Part shown: positions 49,835 to 59,662 of the stretch, in pieces
Numbering within the stretch: the stretch's first letter is position 1
How the letters are laid out: the number at the start of each line of letters is the position of its first letter
Notes under the pieces: generated by a model
Databases searched by the model: none
The model's input: only the letters and a program-made list of their open reading frames with translations
What the model was told of the DNA's origin: nothing
From: an uncultured Bacteroidota bacterium
GTDB lineage: Bacteria; Bacteroidota; Bacteroidia; Bacteroidales; UBA12481
Assembly (NCBI GenBank): GCA_903851365.1
Contig: CAINOB010000059.1
Coordinates: forward strand, 1-64,000
Direction of reading: 5' to 3'
Length of the DNA: 64,000 bases
Program-made: the position numbers and the translations under genes

Positions 49835-51496
49835 ATGAAAACAAAGAGAATTGCTGGCTTGATCCTGCTGTTCTCATGCAGCATGATAGCTTTTAGCCAG
49901 AATAAAGGAGTTAAAACCATTACCGAAGGAGAGCTTCGTTATCACCTGGGCTTTCTGGCCTCGCCGGAGTTTCGGGGCAGAATGAACCCTTCAGCCGAAC
50001 TCGATATTGCCACGGTCTATCTCGGTAACTGGGCTAAGAATTCCGGACTAACACCCCTCTTTCCGGATGGATCTTACTATCAGCCCATACCCACGAAAGT
50101 TTCCTGTGTTTCAGAACCCAATACCCGCCTCCGTATCATTAATAGTAAAGGTGAGCAGGTATATTATTACAGGAAATCTTTTGGTGGTAATTTTTCTGTT
50201 TCCGGCAGTTACAGTGGAGAAGCCGTTTTCATCGGACTGGGAATAACCAATACTGAAAAAGGTTGGGACGACCTGAAGGACATCGATTTATCGAACAAGA
50301 TGGTTATCCTGTTGGATGAGCCCATGCCTGGCCAAAAAACAGAGCTCGGATCCACCTATGCTTACCGGTTAAGCTCACGGATCAGCCTTATCCGGGAAAA
50401 AGGGGCAGCCGGCGTTCTTGCAGTGATACCCCCAGAGCTTGAATCAAAACACAGTCATGGTGTTAATATTTTTGACAGGATACCCAGCGGCCGGATGACG
50501 GATTATTTCGATACCCAGCGCAGGGGTACGCCTCCGGCGACTGCCACCCAGAATCAGCCGCAGCAACCTGTCCGCAGGCCTTCGCTCCCGTTCGGACAAG
50601 CCGCAGTGAGCCATGATCTCGCTGCAGCTATCCTGGGAATTTCCGTTGAAGAGGTTGGCAAAATGTTTCAGACTATCAGGCAGGGGATTGAAGTACCCGG
50701 TAAAATAGTGACTGGTACAACAATCCAGTTGAATGTTGAAATCGAAAACCAGGACCGGACTTCACGAAATGTTATTGGTATGATTCCCGGTTCCGACCCA
50801 AAACTTAAGGATGAATATATTGTGGTCTGTGCGCATCACGATCATCTGGGAATAAGCGATGGGCAAGTCATTGCGGGTGCCGATGATAATGGTACCGGAA
50901 CCGTGGCACTTCTTGAAATTGCCCAGGCCCTTATGACTGAGAGGCCAAAACGATCTGTAATTATTGCCTGGTTTACCGGTGAAGAAGAGGGCATGAACGG
51001 ATCGCACTTTTTCGTGAATAATTGCCCGGTTCCCATCGAAAAAATCAGCGCCTGCCTCAACCTCGACATGTTGGGCCGGAACAATACCGACAGCCTGTAC
51101 CTGGTGGGATCTAACCTGTTGAGCTCCGAACTCGATGCTTCCATCCACAAGGTTAATACGCAATCAGGAATCAATTTCGGATTCAATTACCTGTATTCCA
51201 ACCTCACACATCCTCAGCGGGTTTATTTCCGAAGCGATCATTATCCATTCATCCGCTTTGGCATCCCCTCTGTCTGGATCTTTTGCGGATTTACTCCGGA
51301 TTACCACACGCCCCGGGATATTCTGGAATTCATTAATTATCCCAAATTTCTGAAAGTCACTAAACTCACTTATCTCACGGCTTATGAGATTGGGAACAAA
51401 CCTGAATTATTAAAACTGGATGTTAACCCGGAGGTCAAGTCGCGCGGCAAGCATAATATGCAGACAAGGAGCCTTTTTGAGAATGTTAAGCAATAG
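49835..51496 (+). CDS. Exported M28 zinc peptidase
   Basis: A 553-residue protein with a Sec signal (FSCSMIAFSQNKG). Canonical M28 site: CAHHDHLGISDGQVIAGADDNGTGT (His and bridging Asp), WFTGEEEGMNGSHFF (catalytic Glu and ligand Glu), NLDMLGRN and the final His in YFRSDHYPFI. A PA-type insert lies around residues 125-250, including a low-complexity PPATATQNQPQQPVRRP linker. It is an aminopeptidase-type enzyme acting in the periplasm. The stop TAG is the start of a TAGGCAGTCGGCAG repeat. It is first of three degradative genes on this strand. Confidence 0.93.
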   Translation: MKTKRIAGLILLFSCSMIAFSQNKGVKTITEGELRYHLGFLASPEFRGRMNPSAELDIATVYLGNWAKNSGLTPLFPDGSYYQPIPTKVSCVSEPNTRLRIINSKGEQVYYYRKSFGGNFSVSGSYSGEAVFIGLGITNTEKGWDDLKDIDLSNKMVILLDEPMPGQKTELGSTYAYRLSSRISLIREKGAAGVLAVIPPELESKHSHGVNIFDRIPSGRMTDYFDTQRRGTPPATATQNQPQQPVRRPSLPFGQAAVSHDLAAAILGISVEEVGKMFQTIRQGIEVPGKIVTGTTIQLNVEIENQDRTSRNVIGMIPGSDPKLKDEYIVVCAHHDHLGISDGQVIAGADDNGTGTVALLEIAQALMTERPKRSVIIAWFTGEEEGMNGSHFFVNNCPVPIEKISACLNLDMLGRNNTDSLYLVGSNLLSSELDASIHKVNTQSGINFGFNYLYSNLTHPQRVYFRSDHYPFIRFGIPSVWIFCGFTPDYHTPRDILEFINYPKFLKVTKLTYLTAYEIGNKPELLKLDVNPEVKSRGKHNMQTRSLFENVKQ

Positions 51497-51525
51497 GCAG
51501 TCGGCAGTTGGCGGTAGGCAGTGGT
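51494..51525 (+). repeat. TAGGCAGTCGGCAGT tandem repeat at the M28 stop
   Basis: TAGGCAGTCGGCAGTTGGCG, then GTAGGCAGTGG. The first TAG is the stop codon of the preceding gene. The same family occurs at 35706 (in the pepX array) and as TTGGCAATCAGCAGTCGGCA at 59639. Confidence 0.8.
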
Positions 51526-51570
51526 TTATGTGAATATTATAGATAAACTTACAAGGAAATCGAATAAATC

Positions 51571-52353
51571 ATGATAGTCGGATACATTCAAAACTCACCC
51601 GTTTTTGGTGATAAAACCCACAATTTTTCACAGATCAGTGATCTGGCAAAGGGCATGAAAGCCGATTTGCTGGTTCTGCCCGAACTGTTTGCCACCGGAT
51701 ATACCTTTACCTCAAAAGAGGAAGCATTTAGTATGGCTGAGGACGCCTCCGGATTAACCTGCGGGTTTCTGAGTGGGCTATCGATCGATACCGGTGCCGT
51801 TATTGTTGCCGGCTTTATTGAACAGGAAAAGGAAAAGATTTACAATGCAGCTATCATGATTTATGGCGATAAGGTCATCGGCACCTACCGGAAAATCCAT
51901 CTTTTTAATAAGGAAAAACTGTGGTTCTCGCCTGGAAACAAGCCGTTTGAAGTACATCAGGTGAATGATATGAAGATTGGAATGATGATCTGTTTCGATT
52001 GGTTTTTTCCGGAAGCCGCCCGCACGCTGGTTCTGAAAGGTGCCCAATTGATTGCTCATCCATCAAACCTCGTAATGCCCTGGTGCCAAACAGCCATGGT
52101 TACCAGATGCCTGGAAAACAGAGTATTCGCAGTAACGGCTAACCGTATTGGACGTGAAGTGCGTGGTGATGATCATTTTAATTTTACTGGCGGCAGTCAG
52201 GTTACCGGTTTCGACGGCACCATTTTATCAGCTGCACCAACAGATAAAACTTGTGTAAAAACGGTGGATATCGATATCCATAATGCAGATAACAAATTAA
52301 TTAACCCCTTTAATGATTTGATTGGGGATCGAAGAAAAGATTATTATTTATAG
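51571..52353 (+). CDS. Nitrilase-superfamily carbon-nitrogen hydrolase
   Basis: A 260-residue cytoplasmic protein with the Glu-Lys-Cys triad: LLVLPELFATGYTF (Glu near 43), YRKIHLFNKE (Lys near 109) and MMICFDWFFPEAAR (Cys near 143), plus the second conserved Glu. Length and spacing fit the amidase branch (omega-amidase, beta-ureidopropionase, formamidase-like); the substrate is not predictable. It lies between two peptidase genes, 12 bp before the S9 gene, which suggests use of amides from amino acid or peptide breakdown. Confidence 0.92.
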   Translation: MIVGYIQNSPVFGDKTHNFSQISDLAKGMKADLLVLPELFATGYTFTSKEEAFSMAEDASGLTCGFLSGLSIDTGAVIVAGFIEQEKEKIYNAAIMIYGDKVIGTYRKIHLFNKEKLWFSPGNKPFEVHQVNDMKIGMMICFDWFFPEAARTLVLKGAQLIAHPSNLVMPWCQTAMVTRCLENRVFAVTANRIGREVRGDDHFNFTGGSQVTGFDGTILSAAPTDKTCVKTVDIDIHNADNKLINPFNDLIGDRRKDYYL

Positions 52354-52365
52354 CAATTACCATAC

Positions 52366-54615
52366 ATGAAAACTTCCAAACTTTTATTCGCTGCATGCCT
52401 TACCATCCTGTCGGTTACAGGATTACGGGCACAGGGAACGGCGGCTGATTACGACAAAGCCAAAAATTTCGGAAAACTGGTAGCCGACAAAACGCTTCAT
52501 GCCAGTGTCAGACCAGAGTGGATCGGAAAATCCAATACCTTCTGGTATTCTACCGTCACCGAAAAAGGAACCGAATATTACCTTGTCGATGCGGCAAAAG
52601 CTAAAAAGGCACCTGCTTTTGATGCGAATAAGCTGGCCGCTCAGCTATCAACATTAAGCGGAAAGCCAGCCAAACCTTTTGAACTGGCATTCCGGAATAC
52701 AAAATTCAGCGATGACCTGAAAACCTTGACCTTCAATTCAGATGGTTTTGAATGGACCTGGGATCTGAAGAAAAACCAGCTGGCAAAAGGTAAGGCGGTC
52801 TCCATGGAACGTGGTGGCCCGCGCCAGGCACGAAACTGGAGCGAAAGCGCTGATCAGCTTGATAATAAACCAGTCGTTTCGCCCGACAGCTTATGGGATG
52901 CCTTCGTCAGGGATTTTAATATCTGGATAAAGCCTCATAAAGGTGGCAGCCCAGTTCAATACAGCAGAGATGGAGTACCGGGATTTTATTATTCCTCTTA
53001 CAAGATTTACTGGTCCCCGGATTCCAAAAAATTAGTCACCATAAAATTCCGGCCCGCATGGAAAAGGATGATACATTATGTTGAGTCATCACCACTGGAT
53101 CAGGTACAACCGAAATATTCCGAAGTGGAATATGCAAAGCCAGGCGATGAAGTACCTTATCAGTTGCCGGTACTATTCTTGCGCGAGGAGAAAAAGCAAT
53201 TCGTAACTAAAGATGATTTGTTCTCACAGCAATATGATATCGACAGGTTTGAATGGAGAAAGGATAATAAAGCCCTGACATTTGAATATAATCAGCGCGG
53301 ACACCAGGTTTACCGGGTCCTTGAAATCGATGGCGCAACTGGAATTGTGAAAACACTTATCGAGGAAACCAGTCCTACATTCATCAATTACAGCGGCTAC
53401 AGATATCGTTTTGATACCGGCGATGGATCCCAGATTATCTGGGCCTCTGAGCGTGACGGCTGGAACCATCTTTATCTTTTTAATGGAAAATCCGGTCAGT
53501 TGATCAATCAGATAACAAAAGGTGAATGGATGGTCAGAAGAGTCATATCTGTTAACGAAGAAAAAAAGCAAATCACTTTTGAAGCGAGCGGCAAAGAAGC
53601 AGGTCAGGATCCCTATTTCATTCATGTATACAGGGTCAATTTCGATGGCACCGGCCTCAAGCGCCTCACTGAAGGTGACGGCAATCACACCGTCATATTC
53701 TCAGCAGACGAGTCGGTACTCATTGATACCTGGTCACGGGTGGATCAACCAGCCATCACCGTTCTGAGAAAAGCAAGCGATGGATCGGTCATCCTGGATA
53801 TTGAAAAGGCCGACATCACCAAACTTCTGGCTACCGGATGGAAACCTCCGATTGTATTTACTGCCAAGGCCCGGGATGGTAAAACGGATATCTGGGGAGT
53901 AATCATTCGACCGGTAAATTTCGATCCGAATAAAAAGTACCCGGTGATTGAAAACATCTATGCCGGTCCGCAGGGATCCTTTGTTCCAAAAACTTTTTCC
54001 ACTCAAAACGGCATGCAATCCTACGCTGAACTGGGCTTTGTCGTTGTTCAGATCGACGGCATGGGTACAGCTAACCGCTCGAAAGCCTTCCATGATGTAT
54101 GCTGGAGAAATCTTGGAGATGCCGGTTTCCCCGACAGGATTCTCTGGATGCAGGCAGCTGCAAAACAGTATCCGTATATGGATATCACACGTGTGGGGAT
54201 TTACGGCACATCTGCTGGTGGTCAGAACTCCACCGGGGCCGTTCTTTTCCACCCGGAATTCTATAAGGTAGCGGTGTCATCGTGCGGGTGCCAGGATAAC
54301 AGGATGGACAAGATGTGGTGGAACGAGCAGTGGATGGGTTACCCTATTGGCGACTGGTACGAAGCCAGCTCCAACGTGGTGAATGCTTCGAAACTGAAAG
54401 GCAAATTGCTCCTGATTGTTGGGGAAATGGACCATAATGTTGATCCTTCATCAACCATGCAGGTTGTTAATGCACTGATAAAAGCCAACAAGGATTTCGA
54501 TTTGCTGGTAGTTCCAGGAATGGATCACTCGGCTGGCGGAACATATGGCGACCATAAAAGGATGGACTTTTTTGTCAGGCATTTACTCGGAGTAAATCCG
54601 CCTGCCTGGGAATAA
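52366..54615 (+). CDS. S9 family peptidase (dipeptidyl-peptidase IV-like), exported
   Basis: A 749-residue protein with a Sec signal (TILSVTGLRAQGT). The N-terminal DPP IV-type beta-propeller (about residues 60-480) includes KIYWSPDSKKLVTIKFR and WASERDGWNHLYLF. The C-terminal alpha/beta hydrolase has the nucleophile elbow GIYGTSAGGQNS, the Asp in GEMDHNVDPSST and the His in GMDHSAGG. In classical DPP IV the elbow is GWSYGG; here GTSAGG is a branch variant. It probably releases dipeptides in the periplasm. It ends 9 bp from the convergent oxidoreductase gene, with no visible terminator. Confidence 0.92.
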   Translation: MKTSKLLFAACLTILSVTGLRAQGTAADYDKAKNFGKLVADKTLHASVRPEWIGKSNTFWYSTVTEKGTEYYLVDAAKAKKAPAFDANKLAAQLSTLSGKPAKPFELAFRNTKFSDDLKTLTFNSDGFEWTWDLKKNQLAKGKAVSMERGGPRQARNWSESADQLDNKPVVSPDSLWDAFVRDFNIWIKPHKGGSPVQYSRDGVPGFYYSSYKIYWSPDSKKLVTIKFRPAWKRMIHYVESSPLDQVQPKYSEVEYAKPGDEVPYQLPVLFLREEKKQFVTKDDLFSQQYDIDRFEWRKDNKALTFEYNQRGHQVYRVLEIDGATGIVKTLIEETSPTFINYSGYRYRFDTGDGSQIIWASERDGWNHLYLFNGKSGQLINQITKGEWMVRRVISVNEEKKQITFEASGKEAGQDPYFIHVYRVNFDGTGLKRLTEGDGNHTVIFSADESVLIDTWSRVDQPAITVLRKASDGSVILDIEKADITKLLATGWKPPIVFTAKARDGKTDIWGVIIRPVNFDPNKKYPVIENIYAGPQGSFVPKTFSTQNGMQSYAELGFVVVQIDGMGTANRSKAFHDVCWRNLGDAGFPDRILWMQAAAKQYPYMDITRVGIYGTSAGGQNSTGAVLFHPEFYKVAVSSCGCQDNRMDKMWWNEQWMGYPIGDWYEASSNVVNASKLKGKLLLIVGEMDHNVDPSSTMQVVNALIKANKDFDLLVVPGMDHSAGGTYGDHKRMDFFVRHLLGVNPPAWE

Positions 54616-54624
54616 AATCGACTT

Positions 54625-56007
54625 TTACCGGCCCTGGCTGATCTCCCTGGCTTTTGTTGTGAGCCAGTATTTTGCCAGCATATTCGGGACTTCCCATGGA
54701 GGAAGGCTGCCTTCTGTAAGGTACCTTAGGTAATTCTGTGTCACCTGGGCAAAATGTGCTTCATGTCCGGGCCGCATGGAATCAGGTATAATTATCTGGT
54801 ACCCGTTTTCTACCGTCTCCACTGATATTCCCGGATATTTCGACGAGAGTGTTTCAATGGCACTGCTTAATCCGTCGAGGTATACCTGATCGGCATTTTC
54901 TGGAAAAATATAAAGTTCCGGCTTGAACTTCTGCTCCGGTCCCTGTCGGATTTCCAGTCTGGCCAGGGTGCCCTTCATGACCGAATAGTGGGTGTCGCCC
55001 CCACCTTCGGGTGGTTTATAATTCCAGGTTACGGATACCCTTACGTTGATGCCTTTAAGCCGGTAATTAATTTCACCGTTCGAAAAGATCTGCAAAACAG
55101 AATCAGAATTCACATAAGGAATGAGGTACTCGGGGTAGGAGGTCAGGCCAGTGACCTCCATGAACTGATCGCGCCGGATATCGGTTTTCCAATGACGGGC
55201 CGAAGAGATCTGTATATCTTTATGATAATCAATTATTTGATCTGGAAAACAAGCCCATTGGACCAGGTCGATAAGATGCGTTGTGACATCGGTAATTCCC
55301 TCACCTTCCTGCTCGGTATCGAAAAACCAGGGAGGTCTGATCAGCCTGGCACCCGAAACAAATTTGAAAAAATGGTGCACACTTTCGCTGGAGACCCCGG
55401 GATTTTTCGATGACCCTGCCAGCTGATTTCCGTACACTTCGGGAATCATCGACAATTCCTTTTGCAGAAGTGAGGTGATCTCAAACCTCTCGGTCATGAT
55501 GTCATACAGAAGCACTCCCTTTTTTCGAGCTATCGCAAAAGCTTTTTCCAGTTGATTAAAATTTGCCGAATTAATTGCCATCGGCTTATCAGAAAACACG
55601 TTTATGCCGTTTTGCACAGCCTTAAGGATATAATCGGTCTTTTTACGGTTATTCCCTGCCAGGATAAGGACATTACCGGGCTTTTCTTTAATCATGCGCT
55701 CAAAGAAATCAGGTCCGCGAAATTCCTTGATTTCCCAAAGCGCAGGGCTTTCGGTCCTGGTCCGGTATCCTTGCAACCGGGTACTGAAATCCACCAGTTC
55801 AGGGCCATCGGGCGCATAAACAAATACTTTGGGGCTGACATCCTGATAGATCGATTTCAGGACAAGTGCCGCATGAAAATGACCCGGGTCGGCCACCATG
55901 AAAGTCACGCGCGAATCTTTGACAGGTGCACTGCAGGAAGAAATAAGGAGTAAAGCCGTCAGTATAAAAAAGCTGACAGGTCTATTTCTATAAGTAATCC
56001 GTCCCAT
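54625..56007 (-). CDS. Gfo/Idh/MocA-family oxidoreductase, lipoprotein
   Basis: The start is set at the ATG at 56007 (MGRITYRNRPVSFFILTALL), giving a lipoprotein signal (LLLISSCSAPV); the track start at 56070 would bury it. The Rossmann part starts RVTFMVADPGHFHAALVLKS, with NVLILAGNNRKKTDYILKAV and NVFSDKPMAIN (the EKP-like motif reads DKP). The C-terminal alpha/beta domain includes EGEGITDVTTHLIDLVQW. The nucleotide-binding glycine motif is unusual (VADPGHFHA). It overlaps the upstream Gfo/Idh gene by 20 nt, so translation is coupled. The activity is unknown. Confidence 0.85.
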   Translation of the reverse strand: MGRITYRNRPVSFFILTALLLISSCSAPVKDSRVTFMVADPGHFHAALVLKSIYQDVSPKVFVYAPDGPELVDFSTRLQGYRTRTESPALWEIKEFRGPDFFERMIKEKPGNVLILAGNNRKKTDYILKAVQNGINVFSDKPMAINSANFNQLEKAFAIARKKGVLLYDIMTERFEITSLLQKELSMIPEVYGNQLAGSSKNPGVSSESVHHFFKFVSGARLIRPPWFFDTEQEGEGITDVTTHLIDLVQWACFPDQIIDYHKDIQISSARHWKTDIRRDQFMEVTGLTSYPEYLIPYVNSDSVLQIFSNGEINYRLKGINVRVSVTWNYKPPEGGGDTHYSVMKGTLARLEIRQGPEQKFKPELYIFPENADQVYLDGLSSAIETLSSKYPGISVETVENGYQIIIPDSMRPGHEAHFAQVTQNYLRYLTEGSLPPWEVPNMLAKYWLTTKAREISQGR

Positions 56008-57370
56008 AGGGTTTGCGCTGCGGCCTTGACAACATTTTGTTAGCTTCATCGCTATTGGTAAAGTGCTCATGTACAGGATCCCACTTCAATTTTTTTGGCA
56101 CTTTCATGGCAATATGGCTGAGCAGGCAGGCAGAGCATGAACGATGTGCCACTTCCACCGGGGCGATTCCCTGAGTGTTTGATTTTATGCTATCAAGCCA
56201 GTTTCCGTAATGGTTGTCACTCTTAACCAGATGAATCTCATCGGGTCCGATCACGCTGGTAATTATTTTAGGATCGCTGGCGTCCAGCGATTTTCGGTTT
56301 GCATCAAAAGTTACCGGATCGCTTTTGGTGGCCTGATAATTTCCGCGGGTCACAAAAATCCATCCCTCAGATCCCTCGAACTTGACACCATTCGGGCGAT
56401 CGCCGCTCACGAACATATTAACTCCATTGGCATAGGTTGCTTTCACTTCGAAATTTCCGTGCACGTTCCAAAGACCTGATTTCGGAAATTCAGCCTTGGC
56501 TTCAATTTCCACCGGTCCGGAATATTCCATTCCCATGCCCCAATGTGCAATATCCAAATGATGGGCACCCCAACCGGTAATCATGCCCGCACCGAATTGC
56601 TCGCAGCGGAGCCAGCCCGGGCGTGAATAATCAGCCTGAGGATGCACTCTTTTCTCTGTATAATAAACCATAGGTGTTGAACCCAGCCACATCTCATAAT
56701 TCAGGTTTTTCGGCACCGGCATTTCTACTTCTACCTCACCCGAAGGATCGCCCGGCAGTCCGATTTGTATGGTATGAAGCTTGCCAATACGGCCATTCCT
56801 TACCAATTCACAGGCATACCTGAACTGTTCCGATGACCTTTGCTGACTTCCGATTTGAAAAATCACACCACTCCTGTGCACCATATCGCTGAGTTTGCGG
56901 CCTTCGGCAATCGTCAGGGAGGTTGGTTTTTGTAAGTAGATATGCTTGCCGGCAAGTGCAGCCTCAATGGCCGGTTGCGAATGCCAGTGGTCAGGCGTGC
57001 TGATCACCACTGCATCGATAGCCGGATTCATCAGCATTTCGCGATAATCACCATAGAGTTTAATATCAACCTCTTTCCGGCCGTACTTTTTCTGATAGAA
57101 ATCCTCGATGAATGGCTTGGTTTCATTGAGCCTTTTTGAATCGAGGTCGCAGGCGGCAATGTACCGGGCCTGATCAAAAGGCATTACACCCACCATATCT
57201 GCCTCGTGACCGATACGTCCGCATCCGATTTGCCCTATCTGAATACGATTGCTTGGGGCACTTTTACCAAAAACGGAGGAGGGCACGATGCTTGGAATAA
57301 CAATGGTTCCGGCAGCTGCCAGGGAACTGATCCGAAGAAAATCGCGGCGGTTGAGATTAGATCGCTTCAT
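55988..57370 (-). CDS. Gfo/Idh/MocA-family oxidoreductase with TAT signal
   Basis: A 460-residue protein with a twin-arginine signal (SNLNRRDFLRISSLAAAG), so it is exported folded, with its cofactor. Rossmann glycine motif IGQIGCGRIGHEADMVG; cofactor/sugar motif GKHIYLQKPTSLTI (EKP-like QKP); catalytic-domain motif GWGAHHLDIAHWGMG. The C-terminal part (VEVAHRSCSACLLSHIAMK) is typical of the exported group in Bacteroidota and Planctomycetes. It may be a tightly bound NAD(H)-dependent sugar-modifying enzyme; GH109-like N-acetylgalactosaminidase activity is possible but not shown. It is first of a coupled pair with the lipoprotein homologue. Confidence 0.9.
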   Translation of the reverse strand: MKRSNLNRRDFLRISSLAAAGTIVIPSIVPSSVFGKSAPSNRIQIGQIGCGRIGHEADMVGVMPFDQARYIAACDLDSKRLNETKPFIEDFYQKKYGRKEVDIKLYGDYREMLMNPAIDAVVISTPDHWHSQPAIEAALAGKHIYLQKPTSLTIAEGRKLSDMVHRSGVIFQIGSQQRSSEQFRYACELVRNGRIGKLHTIQIGLPGDPSGEVEVEMPVPKNLNYEMWLGSTPMVYYTEKRVHPQADYSRPGWLRCEQFGAGMITGWGAHHLDIAHWGMGMEYSGPVEIEAKAEFPKSGLWNVHGNFEVKATYANGVNMFVSGDRPNGVKFEGSEGWIFVTRGNYQATKSDPVTFDANRKSLDASDPKIITSVIGPDEIHLVKSDNHYGNWLDSIKSNTQGIAPVEVAHRSCSACLLSHIAMKVPKKLKWDPVHEHFTNSDEANKMLSRPQRKPYGTDYL

Positions 57371-57387
57371 ATTAGAGATGTTATGTT

Positions 57388-57407
57388 CCCCAGGCTGAAG
57401 CCTGGGG
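57388..57407. repeat. REP-like hairpin CCCCAGGCT-GA-AGCCTGGGG
   Basis: A perfect 9-bp stem with a GA loop, between the oxidoreductase start and the TPR gene end. It has the same architecture as the hairpin at 46337, with three paired positions changed in step. Confidence 0.75.
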
Positions 57408-57431
57408 TTAGTCAGCCTCTAAGATATGAAT

Positions 57432-59606
57432 TCAGCAGAGGTATCGCAACCGGTCAAGCAGAATTGGTATCTCTTCGGGATCGAGGCCTTGCTTGATCAG
57501 CTGATCGCGGTCCTGGTCGAAAATTGTCAGAAATTCATCGAAATCAATTTTCCCGGCTGCCAGTCCTTTCCGATAGCACTCGATAGCTTCATTTCTTTTC
57601 CCTTCGCACCATTCCAGATGGCCCAGACTAATCAGGTCGTGATGAGTGGGTTCTCTCTCAATCAGCTTATCGTAATATTTCCGGGCCTGATCGAACCGTC
57701 CGAGAACAAAAGAGCACCACGCTATCGGTCGCCAAACTTTATTGTTCGCCGGCAGGAGATATTCCACCTTATAATATGATTTCAGAGCACCCTCATAATC
57801 CTGCAGATCAAGCAGGCAGTGCCCAATGGAAATTTCCGTTTTTAAATCATCAGGATCCTGCAGTTCTGCTTGCCGATAATAAGGAAGTGCGAGTTCCGGC
57901 TGCTTAAGATAGCGGTAGCAAAGACCTATTTTCTTGAGATTCCATAGGTTTTCGCTGAGCAGAAGATCAGCTTTCAGATAGTAATCCAGCGCCTTTTGGT
58001 AGTTGCCGGTCTTTTGCCAGGCATATCCGAGCTTCTGCAATACCTCAGCACTCATATCGCCCGACTGCTCGAGGATGCCATAGGCCTCTGCTGCATCGCG
58101 ATAATTCTTTTTCTGCAGATAAAAGCCAGCTATGGAATAGAGAGCATCGATATCTCCCTGGAACAATTCGCGGTAAAAACTTTTCCGGTAAAAATCGAGC
58201 TTCCAACTGAATAGGTCATCAAATCCCTGCTTATCCGGATAAAAACGATAGAACCGGTACAGATCCTGAATATATTGCCTGATCACGCGCCGCGATTGCT
58301 GCAGTGGATCAAGTATCTCATCCCCGTCGAGCATCTCTTTCATCTGCTCGGCTTCAGCATGCAATCCGTCGGAAAGGAACTTCTGCATATCAGTAGGCAT
58401 CGAGCGGATCCCGAAGCAAATACTGTATTTATCTGAATTGCATAAATAAAAGCTCTTATCCACCGAATCCAGAAAACCCTTCATCCAGGCCAGATCTCCA
58501 GATTCCTGCAAAGCAAGGATTTCGGGATGATTGGGGGTAAAGGGGAAAAACCAGTTGATCAGGTGGCGAAAAAACGGAAATCCCTTGAGCATCTGGAAAG
58601 TTCCGATAAACACATCGTCGCCCTCCATCTGCATCTCCGACAGTTCCTGCATTTTATCTTTTAATCCCGGAGCATCATCAAAAATCTCCTGCCATTCTGG
58701 GTTTTCCTCATCGCTCAAGCTCTCTCCCATGAGCAGATCAAGGTCGAGCTTATTTCGAATCTGCGGTGAGAGTTTTATCATTTCAGGGAGGATCTCCTCC
58801 TGCATCCGCCGGCTGAGCTGATCGGTATTGCGGCCCCTGATCATCTGCATAATTACTTCCTGAACCAGTTTCTTGAAATTCTGATATTCATCCATTACCA
58901 GGAATCTTCCCCGGATGGCAGGATAATAAACCAGGCGGGCATCGTAGCGATAAAAGGCGAGCAGTAAGCCAATCAGGGCCCTTTGCCGGATCTCCTCTTC
59001 TGATGAATCAAAAAATTCGAACAACAGCTCAAACTTCCTCTTATCAAAATATCGTAATATACTGAAATTCAACGCAGTTACAAGCATTGCCTTTTCAGGT
59101 ACCGTTAACGTAACCGAATCCTTGACGGTCTCCACCAACTCTACCTCACGGTCGTGGAACTCGTCAGTCAGCCATATCATATGAAACAACCTCGATAAAT
59201 CCCGAAGATATTCCGGATCGGATGGCGCAATGCGGTCAGGCTCGCTGAGGAAACTCAGAATGTACGATTCCAGGCCAGGATCATCTCGAAAGATCCGTTT
59301 TCTGACATGAACATATTGAGTCGACAATTTTGTTAGTAAAAACTCAGATACCCGATCATTCAGTTCATACAGATCGGCGACAATTTTTCGGTAAACTTTC
59401 TGACGTTCAGGATCTTGAATACCCTTAACAGTATACTCTAGCATCACCTGATAGGTAGTATCGATCTGCTCCAGTCCCTCGATCCAGGCATTGACACCGG
59501 CTGTAACCAGCATTGGGCGCAGGTCGGTCATGGCCTCCTTCAACCGCTTCACTGACAAAAGGTCATGTATGCGGCGTGTACTGCTTAAAATTTCCTTTTC
59601 AGTCAT
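57432..59606 (-). CDS. Large TPR-repeat protein
   Basis: A 724-residue cytoplasmic-looking protein without a signal peptide. The first 450 residues are helical and acidic, with no motif I recognise (LYELNDRVSEFLLTKL; ALIGLLLAFYRYDARLVYYP). From about residue 495 onward come tandem TPRs: IAGFYLQKKNYRDAAEAYGILE, KLGYAWQKTGNYQKALDYYLKA, KIGLCYRYLKQPELALPYYRQA, SIGHCLLDLQDYEGALKSYYKV, AWCSFVLGRFDQARKYYDKLI and SLGHLEWCEGKRNEAIECYRKG. It is likely a scaffold for protein contacts, partner unknown. It is monocistronic. Confidence 0.85.
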   Translation of the reverse strand: MTEKEILSSTRRIHDLLSVKRLKEAMTDLRPMLVTAGVNAWIEGLEQIDTTYQVMLEYTVKGIQDPERQKVYRKIVADLYELNDRVSEFLLTKLSTQYVHVRKRIFRDDPGLESYILSFLSEPDRIAPSDPEYLRDLSRLFHMIWLTDEFHDREVELVETVKDSVTLTVPEKAMLVTALNFSILRYFDKRKFELLFEFFDSSEEEIRQRALIGLLLAFYRYDARLVYYPAIRGRFLVMDEYQNFKKLVQEVIMQMIRGRNTDQLSRRMQEEILPEMIKLSPQIRNKLDLDLLMGESLSDEENPEWQEIFDDAPGLKDKMQELSEMQMEGDDVFIGTFQMLKGFPFFRHLINWFFPFTPNHPEILALQESGDLAWMKGFLDSVDKSFYLCNSDKYSICFGIRSMPTDMQKFLSDGLHAEAEQMKEMLDGDEILDPLQQSRRVIRQYIQDLYRFYRFYPDKQGFDDLFSWKLDFYRKSFYRELFQGDIDALYSIAGFYLQKKNYRDAAEAYGILEQSGDMSAEVLQKLGYAWQKTGNYQKALDYYLKADLLLSENLWNLKKIGLCYRYLKQPELALPYYRQAELQDPDDLKTEISIGHCLLDLQDYEGALKSYYKVEYLLPANNKVWRPIAWCSFVLGRFDQARKYYDKLIEREPTHHDLISLGHLEWCEGKRNEAIECYRKGLAAGKIDFDEFLTIFDQDRDQLIKQGLDPEEIPILLDRLRYLC

Positions 59607-59662
59607 ATTACCGAATTACAGCAAAAACCGGACCGCAGCAGTTGGCAATCAGCAGTCGGCAG

